From Hoeflea_A sp965228785 (GTDB lineage: Bacteria; Pseudomonadota; Alphaproteobacteria; Rhizobiales; Rhizobiaceae): 64,000 bases of DNA. This document shows positions 18,874 through 26,975 of the stretch, piece after piece; within the stretch, counting starts at the first letter, position 1; each line of letters opens with the position of its first letter. The translations under genes were made by a program, and so were the position numbers. The stretch lies in NCBI GenBank assembly GCA_965228785.1, contig CBDDIF010000001.1, positions 3,720,001 to 3,784,000 of the forward strand. Direction: 5' to 3'. Below the pieces are notes generated by a model. The model saw only the letters and a list, made by a program, of their open reading frames with translations. It made no database searches and was not told the origin of the DNA.

Positions 18874-20277
18874 ATGAGTGCGCTGCGCGACCCGCAGGGG
18901 AAGGGCGCCGGACCGGGCCTGTCCTGGACCGGACACACCAAGGCGACCTTGTCGCTTGGCCTGCCGTTGATTGGCGCGCAGTTGGCGCAGATTGCCATCA
19001 ACGTCACGGATACGGTGATGGTTGGGTGGCTGGGCGCTTTCGAACTCGCTTCCGCCGTGCTGGGTACGCAGACCTTCTTCCTCTATTACATTTTCGGCGG
19101 TGGATTTGCGATTGCGGTCATGCCGATTGCTGCGCAGGCGCATGGACGGGGAGACGTGCGAGGGGTTCGCCGCTCTGTACGCATGGGGATCTGGGTGACC
19201 CTGCTCTATTGCGTTGTTGTGATGCTGCCGCTCTGGTTCACCGAACCCGTGCTGGTTGCGCTGGGGCAGGAACCGGATATTGCTGCGCTGGCAGGCGACT
19301 ATGTGCAGGTTGCCCAGTGGTCGATGTTCCCGGCACTTCTGATCATGGTTTTGCGCTCCTATCTGAGTGCGCTCGAGCGGGCGCAGATCATTCTGTGGGC
19401 AACGCTCTTCGGCACATTGGCCAACATCGTCCTGAACTATGCCTTCATCTTCGGCAATCTCGGCGCTCCTGAGATGGGTGTCGTTGGTGCTGCCGTGGCA
19501 TCGCTGGGCACGAATGTGATCACGTGCCTTGCGCTTGTCATTTACGCCGTGAGGAAGCCGGATTTGCGTCGATATGAGCTGTTGGTGCGTTTCTGGCGCG
19601 CTGACTGGCAGGGGTTTTTTGAAGTCATGAGGCTTGGCTGGCCGATCGGCGCCAGCATCCTGGCTGAGGTTGGTCTGTTTGCTGCCGCCGCGCTTCTCAT
19701 CGGCTGGATCGGGACAATTGAACTTGCTGCTCACGGCATTGCACTGCAGCTCGCTGCGATAGCCTTCATGATCCCTCTCGGGCTGTCGAGCGCGGCGACC
19801 ATTCGAGTCGGCAACGCCTTTGGCAGACAGGATTGGGTCGGACTCAGTCGGTCCGGAACGGTCGCACTTGCGATGTCGGTCGCAGCCACGCTTCTAACGG
19901 CGTTGCTGTTTCTGCTGGTGCCTGAAAGTCTGGTCGGACTGTTCCTTGATGACAGCAATCCCGACGCGGAATTGGTTTTGGTCAACGCTGTGCCGTTGCT
20001 CTTTGTAGCGGCTGCGTTTCAGCTGGTCGACGGATTGCAGGTGATCGGAACCGGTTTGCTGCGAGGACTGAAGGATACGACGATACCGATGTTTATTGCT
20101 GTTTTCAGCTATTGGGGTATCGGTATGACGTCGGCCTACGCCTTCGGAATATTGCTCGATGGGGGTGCAGTCGGCGTCTGGTGGGGGCTCGCGCTCGGTC
20201 TGTCCTTTGCCGCAGTCCTCATGAATTGGCGTTATCTGCAGCGCGAGCGGTTCGGCCTGACAGCTCTGCAGAGCTGA
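18874..20277 (+). CDS. MATE-family (NorM-type) multidrug/cation antiporter
   Basis: A 467-residue polytopic inner-membrane protein with about 12 hydrophobic segments. The N-terminal half begins with a basic stretch, then LSLGLPLIGAQLAQIAINVTDTVMVGWLG-type residues (the MATE signature region, around 30-58), and the second half starts with LGWPIGASILAEVGLFAAAALLIG (about 252-275). MATE pumps expel organic cations in exchange for H+ or Na+. No regulator or partner gene is adjacent and the transported substrate cannot be told. The ribosome-binding site is weak. Confidence 0.9.
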   Translation: MSALRDPQGKGAGPGLSWTGHTKATLSLGLPLIGAQLAQIAINVTDTVMVGWLGAFELASAVLGTQTFFLYYIFGGGFAIAVMPIAAQAHGRGDVRGVRRSVRMGIWVTLLYCVVVMLPLWFTEPVLVALGQEPDIAALAGDYVQVAQWSMFPALLIMVLRSYLSALERAQIILWATLFGTLANIVLNYAFIFGNLGAPEMGVVGAAVASLGTNVITCLALVIYAVRKPDLRRYELLVRFWRADWQGFFEVMRLGWPIGASILAEVGLFAAAALLIGWIGTIELAAHGIALQLAAIAFMIPLGLSSAATIRVGNAFGRQDWVGLSRSGTVALAMSVAATLLTALLFLLVPESLVGLFLDDSNPDAELVLVNAVPLLFVAAAFQLVDGLQVIGTGLLRGLKDTTIPMFIAVFSYWGIGMTSAYAFGILLDGGAVGVWWGLALGLSFAAVLMNWRYLQRERFGLTALQS

Positions 20278-20316
20278 CTCGGCGGCCGCTGGTGCACATT
20301 GATTTTCTTGGGATAA

Positions 20317-20392
20317 TGGTGGGCGGTGAGAGACTCGAACTCCCGACATCCTCGGTGTAAACGAGGCGCTCTACCAGCTGAGCTAACCGCCC
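20317..20392 (-). tRNA. tRNA-Val (anticodon TAC)
   Basis: The minus strand folds as a cloverleaf: acceptor GGGCGGT/ACCGCCC, D arm GCTC...GAGC, anticodon stem CCTCG/CGAGG with loop TTTACAC (anticodon TAC), and T arm GGGAG-TTCGAGA-CTCTC. The terminal ACCA means CCA is encoded. It reads GUA and, by wobble, other valine codons. Confidence 0.97.
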
Positions 20393-20410
20393 TTGGGAAA
20401 TCTTGGCACC

Positions 20411-20439
20411 GTTTATGCGCTTCGATCGGCAAGTGCAAG
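20411..20439 (-). promoter_or_regulatory. Promoter of tRNA-Val
   Basis: On the minus strand, CTTGCA (20434-20439) and ATAAAC (20411-20416) lie 17 bases apart, about 20 bases before the mature 5' end of the tRNA. The -35 fits the CTTG-type alphaproteobacterial pattern. Confidence 0.5.
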
Positions 20440-20539
20440 AAAAAAGCGCTGGTTCCGCAAAAGTTTTGCCGGGATTGGGCGGGTTGGAAGGGCGGCGGAA
20501 TTTTTGTCTTGTTATTGTCGCAAAAGCTTTCGATCAGCG

Positions 20540-20568
20540 CTTGACAGCCACCAGTGAACGGCTTAATT
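20540..20568 (+). promoter_or_regulatory. Promoter of tRNA-Asp
   Basis: CTTGAC (20540-20545), 17 bases, TTAATT (20563-20568), about 33 bases before the tRNA 5' end. The -35 is a perfect match to the alphaproteobacterial CTTGAC. Confidence 0.6.
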
Positions 20569-20601
20569 CACCGCTCACGTTTCGCCGACGCGAAATGAAG
20601 C

Positions 20602-20678
20602 GCGGGTGTAGCTCAGCTGGTTAGAGTGCCGGCCTGTCACGCCGGAGGTCGCGGGTTCGAGCCCCGTCACTCGCGCCA
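20602..20678 (+). tRNA. tRNA-Asp (anticodon GTC)
   Basis: Cloverleaf: acceptor GCGGGTG/CACTCGC (one wobble pair), D arm GCTC...GAGT, anticodon stem GCCGG/CCGGC-like with loop CTGTCAC (anticodon GTC), T arm CGGG-TTCGAGC-CCCG. Discriminator G and an encoded CCA end the gene at 20678. A T-run (20679 onward, ATTTTT) follows. Confidence 0.97.
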
Positions 20679-20804
20679 TTTTTCCAAAAGATGCTGGCAT
20701 CGATATTTGACCTAAACCACATTCTGGTGTTCGGGCTTTCTCAGCATGATTCCTGATCCTATGTTCAGACAATCCAGAATGATAGCCAATAGCCCGGAGT
20801 CCTA

Positions 20805-21287
20805 ATGCGAAAGGTTGGCCTTGGTGGCGGATGCCACTGGTGCACGGAAGCTGTGTTTCAGTCGCTGAGGGGCGTTTCGCGGGTGGAGCAGGGCTTCATT
20901 CGCTCGGACCCGCCGGCCGATGGATGGTCAGAGGCGGTGATTGTCCATTTTGACGAAAGCCAGATCGATCTGGCCACATTGATCGAGGTGCATGTCCGCA
21001 CGCACACGTCCACATCAAATCATTCCATGCGGGGCAAATACCGCAGTGCTGTGTACGTGTTCGACACCGATCAGGCTGCTGACGCCCAACACGTGATTGA
21101 GCTCTTGAATCCTCAGTTTGCCGACAGCCTGGTAACGCAAGTGCTTAAATTCGTTGGGTTCAGGGCTTCCGATGAGCGTTATCACAACTATTATGAAAGC
21201 GATCCTGATCGTCCGTTCTGCAGGCGCTACATCGATCCGAAGCTGGATCTGTTGAAGCGCCGCTTTTCGGCTGACGTCCGGCCCTAA
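20805..21287 (+). CDS. Peptide-methionine (S)-S-oxide reductase-like protein (MsrA family)
   Basis: A 160-residue protein of the MsrA fold, which reduces methionine-S-sulfoxide using a catalytic cysteine. That cysteine would be C10 in GGGCHWCTEAVF. The usual motif is G-C-F-W-C, and here His replaces Phe at residue 11, while C13 is kept. Downstream YRSAVYVFD and ERYHNYYE (about 136-143) match the family, but the C-terminal resolving-cysteine region is missing, making it shorter than typical MsrA. The start has CGGAG 6-10 bases upstream. It probably belongs to an MsrA-like side branch rather than the main enzyme. Confidence 0.82.
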   Translation: MRKVGLGGGCHWCTEAVFQSLRGVSRVEQGFIRSDPPADGWSEAVIVHFDESQIDLATLIEVHVRTHTSTSNHSMRGKYRSAVYVFDTDQAADAQHVIELLNPQFADSLVTQVLKFVGFRASDERYHNYYESDPDRPFCRRYIDPKLDLLKRRFSADVRP

Positions 21288-21365
21288 GCCGCCGACCGAT
21301 TGTCGCACCGGCTAGTTGCCTCCGAGCTCTCAGTTGACCGCCTTCTCCCGAAGGCTTGGGCATTG

Positions 21366-21386
21366 TTGCTCGTTCGCGACGAGCAA
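21366..21386. repeat. Inverted repeat between msrA-like gene and nuoA
   Basis: TTGCTCG-TTCGCGA-CGAGCAA: perfect 7-base arms with a 7-base spacer that itself contains the palindrome TCGCGA. No T-run follows. It lies about 80 bases after the msrA-like stop and 186 bases before nuoA, so it may be an operator for the nuo promoter or a factor-assisted terminator. Confidence 0.4.
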
Positions 21387-21571
21387 ACGTCGTGCTTTGA
21401 AGCCGATTTGCCTGATTCAAGGGTTGCTGCGACACCCCTATCGGCGGTGCACAAAATCCGGCAATAATGCGGCAAGCGGCGGCCATTTGCGTTGACTGGC
21501 CCGGCTTATTGTGTAAACCGACCTTGGAATTATTCGCGACTGCAACATGCGCGATACCGCAAGGAACCGTC

Positions 21572-21937
21572 ATGACCGAGCTGCTCAGTTCATACCTGCC
21601 GATTGTGATTTTCATCGGCATATCCTTGGTCATTGGACTGGCGCTGCTGATCGCTCCGTTCGCCATTGCCTTCAAGGCTCCGGACTCCGAAAAGCTGTCT
21701 GCCTACGAGTGCGGTTTCAACGCTTTCGACGATGCCCGCATGAAGTTCGATATCCGCTTTTATCTCGTGGCGATCCTGTTCATCATATTCGACCTTGAGG
21801 TGGCCTTCCTGTTCCCGTGGGCTGCGTCTTTCGGCAATGTCGGCTGGTTCGGCTTCTGGTCCATGATGGTGTTTCTGGGCATCCTGACGGTCGGGTTCAT
21901 CTACGAATGGAAGAAGGGAGCGCTGGAATGGGAGTAG
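21572..21937 (+). CDS. nuoA: NADH-quinone oxidoreductase subunit A
   Basis: A 121-residue membrane subunit of respiratory complex I with three predicted helices. The conserved loop KLSAYECGFNAFDDARMKFD (about residues 45-64) carries the family cysteine. It is the first gene of the nuo operon. The start at 21572 has AAGGA 7-11 bases upstream; an open frame from 21467 adds residues without family similarity. A TTGACT at 21492 could be a -35 element, with a poor -10 after it. nuoB starts inside the last codons of nuoA (10-base overlap), so the two are translationally coupled. Confidence 0.95.
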   Translation: MTELLSSYLPIVIFIGISLVIGLALLIAPFAIAFKAPDSEKLSAYECGFNAFDDARMKFDIRFYLVAILFIIFDLEVAFLFPWAASFGNVGWFGFWSMMVFLGILTVGFIYEWKKGALEWE

Positions 21938-22509
21938 GCGACAACACTCCGCCGCTGGTGGCACCGCAACCGCGCGGTATCGTTGATCCGTCGACCGGAA
22001 AGCCGGTTGGGTCCAACGATCCCTATTTCGGCGACATCAACAATGAGCTTGCAGACAAAGGCTTCCTGGTCACGTCGGCAGACGAACTGATCAAATGGTC
22101 GCGGACCGGTTCGCTGATGTGGATGACCTTCGGGTTGGCCTGCTGCGCGGTTGAAATGATGCAGATGTCGATGCCGCGCTACGATGCGGAGCGTTTCGGC
22201 TTTGCACCGCGTGCCTCGCCGCGGCAGTCGGACGTCATGATTGTTGCAGGCACATTGACCAACAAGATGGCACCCGCCCTCCGCAAGGTCTACGACCAAA
22301 TGCCCGAACCCCGTTATGTCATTTCCATGGGCTCCTGTGCCAATGGCGGCGGCTACTACCACTACTCCTACTCGGTGGTGCGTGGATGCGACCGGGTGGT
22401 GCCGGTTGATATTTATGTGCCTGGCTGTCCGCCGACGGCCGAAGCGCTGCTCTACGGCGTGCTGCTTCTGCAGAAGAAGATCCGTCGTACCGGAACCATC
22501 GAGCGCTAG
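21928..22509 (+). CDS. nuoB: NADH-quinone oxidoreductase subunit B
   Basis: A 193-residue peripheral subunit that binds iron-sulfur cluster N2, the last electron donor to quinone. Its four ligands are C72 and C73 (the tandem pair in LACCAVE), C137 (GSCANGGG) and C167 (VPGCPPT). The start is the ATG inside the end of nuoA; an earlier frame opening at 21817 is antisense-like padding over nuoA. The N-terminal 45 residues form a polar extension typical of Alphaproteobacteria and mitochondria. Confidence 0.97.
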   Translation: MGVGDNTPPLVAPQPRGIVDPSTGKPVGSNDPYFGDINNELADKGFLVTSADELIKWSRTGSLMWMTFGLACCAVEMMQMSMPRYDAERFGFAPRASPRQSDVMIVAGTLTNKMAPALRKVYDQMPEPRYVISMGSCANGGGYYHYSYSVVRGCDRVVPVDIYVPGCPPTAEALLYGVLLLQKKIRRTGTIER

Positions 22510-22521
22510 GAAGGGGCATGC

Positions 22522-23124
22522 ATGAGTGAAGCACTGAGCGAACTGGCCGCCTACATCAACGAACGCGCCGTCGGTGGCGTCGTTTCCCTGGATATCAAGT
22601 TCGACGAGCTCACGCTCGTCTGCAACGCCCAGGATATCGTTGCCATCCTGACCTTCCTGCGCGATGACGCACAATGCCAGTTCATCAACATCACTGATAT
22701 CTGTGGCGTCGACTGGCCATCACGGGCGCGCCGCTTTGACGTCGTCTACCACCTGATGTCTCCGCGGCAGAATTTGCGAATTCGGGTCAAGGTGGAAGTC
22801 GGAGAAGGTGAGACGGTTCCGTCGGTCTTTTCGGTCTTTCCAGGGGCAGACTGGTTCGAGCGGGAAGCCTACGATCTTTACGGGATCCTGTTCACCGGCC
22901 ACCCCGACCTGCGGCGTATCCTGACCGACTACGGTTTCGATGGACATCCGCTGCGCAAGGATTTTCCCACCACGGGATTTGTCGAGGTTCGTTACGACGA
23001 CGAGGTCAAGAGGGTGGTCTACGAGCCGGTTCAACTGAAACAGGAATTCCGCAATTTCGATTTCCTTTCCCCATGGGAAAGCGCCGAGTATGTCTTGCCC
23101 GGCGACGAAAAGGCCAGCGAGTAG
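22522..23124 (+). CDS. nuoC: NADH-quinone oxidoreductase subunit C
   Basis: A 200-residue peripheral-arm subunit (30-kDa homologue) that sits on NuoD and NuoB. The conserved C-terminal block ERE.YDLYGI.F.GHPDLRRILTDY.F.GHPLRKDFP (about residues 112-152) is clear, followed by VRYDDE. It is separate from nuoD, as in mitochondria and Alphaproteobacteria and unlike E. coli, where they are fused. AAGGGG precedes the start 12 bases after nuoB. Confidence 0.96.
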   Translation: MSEALSELAAYINERAVGGVVSLDIKFDELTLVCNAQDIVAILTFLRDDAQCQFINITDICGVDWPSRARRFDVVYHLMSPRQNLRIRVKVEVGEGETVPSVFSVFPGADWFEREAYDLYGILFTGHPDLRRILTDYGFDGHPLRKDFPTTGFVEVRYDDEVKRVVYEPVQLKQEFRNFDFLSPWESAEYVLPGDEKASE

Positions 23125-23145
23125 AGAGCGGTCAGGACGGATTAG

Positions 23146-24336
23146 ATGACAGAGCATAACGTCCGCAATTTCAACATCAATTTCGGTCCCCAGCACCCGG
23201 CTGCGCACGGCGTGCTGCGACTTGTCCTGGAACTGGATGGTGAAATTGTCGAACGGGTCGATCCGCATATCGGACTGCTGCATCGCGGTACGGAAAAGCT
23301 GATCGAATCGAAGACTTACCTTCAGGCCGTGCCGTATTTCGATCGTCTCGACTATGTCGCGCCGATGAACCAGGAACACGCCTTCGCGTTGGCGGTAGAG
23401 AAGTTGACCGGCACCGAAGTGCCGATCCGCGGTCAGCTCATCCGGGTTCTCTATTGCGAAATCGGCCGCATCCTCTCCCACCTCCTCAACATCACGACTC
23501 AGGCTCTGGACGTCGGGGCACTCACGCCGCCACTTTGGGGCTTCGAGGAGCGTGAAAAGCTGATGGTCTTCTACGAGCGGGCCTGCGGTGCGCGCATGCA
23601 CTCGGCCTATGTTCGTCCCGGCGGTGTCCACCTGGATCTCCCTGTCGAGCTGGTCGAGGATATCGGCAAATGGTGCGATCCCTTCCTGAAGGTGTGCGAT
23701 GATATTGAAGGTTTGCTGACTGAAAATCGCATCTTCAAGCAGCGCAACGTCGATATCGGTGTTGTTTCTCTCGATGATTGCTGGGCATGGGGTTTCTCCG
23801 GCGTCATGGTGCGCGGCTCTGGAGCTGCTTGGGATCTGCGACGGGCGCAGCCCTATGAATGCTACAGCGACCTCGAGTTTGATATCCCGATCGGCAAGAA
23901 TTGCGATTGCTACGACCGCTATCTCATCCGCATGGAAGAGATGCGTCAGTCGGTTCGCATCATGAAGCAATGTGTCGAGCGACTTCTGGGCGATGCCAAG
24001 ACAGGTCCAGTCTCGGCTGTCGACGGCAAGGTCGTTCCGCCCAAGCGCGGTGAAATGAAGCGCTCGATGGAAGCGCTGATCCACCATTTCAAACTTTATA
24101 CCGAGGGCTATCACGTTCCGGAGGGCGAAGTTTACGCCGCGGTGGAAGCGCCCAAGGGAGAATTCGGCGTCTATCTCGTGTCGGACGGCAGCAACAAGCC
24201 GTACCGCTGCAAGATCAAGGCTCCGGGTTACGCACATTTGCAGGCCATGGATTACATCTGCCGGGGCCACATGCTGGCCGATGTCTCAGCCATTCTCGGA
24301 TCGCTGGACATCGTATTCGGGGAGGTCGATCGATGA
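23146..24336 (+). CDS. nuoD: NADH-quinone oxidoreductase subunit D
   Basis: A 396-residue 49-kDa-homologue subunit that lines the quinone-binding cavity with NuoB. The N-terminal FNINFGPQHPAAHGVLRL (about 10-27) contains the histidine loop, with the conserved HRGTEKL and the terminal DIVFGEVDR. Its last codon overlaps the following small gene by four bases (ATGA), so translation of the two is coupled. Confidence 0.97.
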   Translation: MTEHNVRNFNINFGPQHPAAHGVLRLVLELDGEIVERVDPHIGLLHRGTEKLIESKTYLQAVPYFDRLDYVAPMNQEHAFALAVEKLTGTEVPIRGQLIRVLYCEIGRILSHLLNITTQALDVGALTPPLWGFEEREKLMVFYERACGARMHSAYVRPGGVHLDLPVELVEDIGKWCDPFLKVCDDIEGLLTENRIFKQRNVDIGVVSLDDCWAWGFSGVMVRGSGAAWDLRRAQPYECYSDLEFDIPIGKNCDCYDRYLIRMEEMRQSVRIMKQCVERLLGDAKTGPVSAVDGKVVPPKRGEMKRSMEALIHHFKLYTEGYHVPEGEVYAAVEAPKGEFGVYLVSDGSNKPYRCKIKAPGYAHLQAMDYICRGHMLADVSAILGSLDIVFGEVDR

Positions 24337-24590
24337 CGCGGATTCTGTGGGTTGTTGCTGTGGTGGCGGGATTGGCCTTTGGGGGTCTGACACCGGCCCT
24401 GGCGCAGTCATCGGGCGGAGAGGGCGTGTCCATGCAGACGCTGCTCAAACGTGGTTATGAGATCAAGGCGGCAGCGCCCAATGGGGCGCAATATGTCGTG
24501 TTCCTGCAGAAGGGCAATTCGGCCTATGCCTGTGAATTCGTGACTATTACCAATTCTCGCTGCGGATCAATCAACAAAGAGGCCCAGTAA
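24333..24590 (+). CDS. Small exported protein encoded between nuoD and nuoE
   Basis: An 85-residue protein with a clear signal peptide (hydrophobic 4-19, cleavage after ALA at about 24). The mature part is only about 60 residues and has two cysteines, C67 and C77, able to form one disulfide. Its ATG overlaps the nuoD stop by four bases and nuoE starts 2 bases after its end, so it is part of the operon. I do not recognise a named family. Because the complex I peripheral arm is cytoplasmic, a periplasmic product could only contact the membrane arm; a role in assembly or stability is possible but purely inferred from position. Confidence 0.75.
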   Translation: MTRILWVVAVVAGLAFGGLTPALAQSSGGEGVSMQTLLKRGYEIKAAAPNGAQYVVFLQKGNSAYACEFVTITNSRCGSINKEAQ

Positions 24591-24592
24591 GC

Positions 24593-25615
24593 ATGTCCGT
24601 CCGCCGTCTTGCAGACGAAGCCGTTCAGCCGGAGAGCTTCAAGTTCTCGCGCGACAATGCCGCGTGGGCGAAGGCGACCATCAAGAAGTACCCGAAAGGG
24701 CGTGAGCAGTCGGCCGTCATTCCGCTGCTGATGCGCGCGCAGGAGCAGGACGGCTGGGTGACCAAGGCGGCGATCGAATCGGTCGCGGACATGCTTGGCA
24801 TGCCCTATATCCGGGCGCTGGAAGTCGCGACCTTCTACACCCAATTCCAACTGAAGCCGGTCGGCACGAAGGCCCACGTGCAGGTTTGTGGAACCACACC
24901 CTGCATGCTGCGCGGTTCGGAAGAGTTGATTCGCGTTTGCAAGGAAAAAATCAACGCTCAGCCGTTGCAGACGAATGCCGATGGTACTTTGTCCTGGGAA
25001 GAGGTCGAGTGTCAGGGTGCTTGTGTGAATGCACCAATGGTGATGATTTTCAAGGACGCCTATGAAGATCTTACCACAGAGCAACTGTCGGAAATCATTG
25101 ACAAGTTCGAGGCGGGTCAAGGTGCGACCGTGACTCCTGGACCGCAGAACGGTCGGCATCTTTCCGCGCCGCTCGGTGGATTGACGACACTGACTGACGA
25201 CGTGGCCCCTGCAATAACAGCAGCGGCTACACCGGCCGTTGAAGAGAAGGCCGATGCTCCTGCGGAGAAGGCTGCACCTGCCAAGAAAGCGCCAGCGAAG
25301 AAAGTGGCTGCGCCCGCTGCAGCCGTAGAAACGGACGATTCAAAACGGCCCGCGGCGATGGAAAAGCCCGATGTCGTCGACGATTTGAGGTTGATCTCGG
25401 GCGTCGGTCCGAAAATCGAAGGCCTGCTGCACTCGATCGGGGTCTACAAATGGGAGCAGATCTCCCGATGGACCGAGGAGGAGCGGGCCTGGGTCGACGG
25501 CTTCCTGAAATTCAAGGGCCGCATCGATCGGGAAAACTGGGTCACGCAGGCCGAAGCGCTGGCCAAGGGCGGCGTCGAGGAATATGTCCGCGTCTTTGGC
25601 AAGAAACCGCGGTAA
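24593..25615 (+). CDS. nuoE: NADH-quinone oxidoreductase subunit E with a long C-terminal extension
   Basis: A 340-residue subunit, about twice the usual length. Residues 15-180 are the thioredoxin-like 24-kDa domain holding the 2Fe-2S cluster N1a, with ligands C99, C104, C140 and C144. From about 200 to 245 comes a low-complexity Ala/Lys/Pro/Glu linker (AAPAKKAPAKKVAAPAAA). From about 250 to 340 there is a helix-hairpin-helix-like domain: DDLRLISGVGPKIEGLLHS and EERAWVDGFLKFKGRI. This kind of tail is known in NuoE of Rhizobiales, and I do not know its role; the motif is usually associated with nucleic-acid or protein contacts. Confidence 0.95.
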   Translation: MSVRRLADEAVQPESFKFSRDNAAWAKATIKKYPKGREQSAVIPLLMRAQEQDGWVTKAAIESVADMLGMPYIRALEVATFYTQFQLKPVGTKAHVQVCGTTPCMLRGSEELIRVCKEKINAQPLQTNADGTLSWEEVECQGACVNAPMVMIFKDAYEDLTTEQLSEIIDKFEAGQGATVTPGPQNGRHLSAPLGGLTTLTDDVAPAITAAATPAVEEKADAPAEKAAPAKKAPAKKVAAPAAAVETDDSKRPAAMEKPDVVDDLRLISGVGPKIEGLLHSIGVYKWEQISRWTEEERAWVDGFLKFKGRIDRENWVTQAEALAKGGVEEYVRVFGKKPR

Positions 25616-25624
25616 GGGGCGATC

Positions 25625-26926
<1,302 letters not shown>

Positions 26927-26975
26927 CAGGTTGTTGTTCGCTTAGGGGACACAGGGCTGCGGAACTGGATACAGA

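Noticed and set aside
22720..24270. A 516-codon minus-strand open frame over nuoC and nuoD
   Set aside because: It mirrors the codon structure of nuoC/nuoD, which have all their family motifs; the minus-strand product has no recognisable domain or ribosome-binding site.
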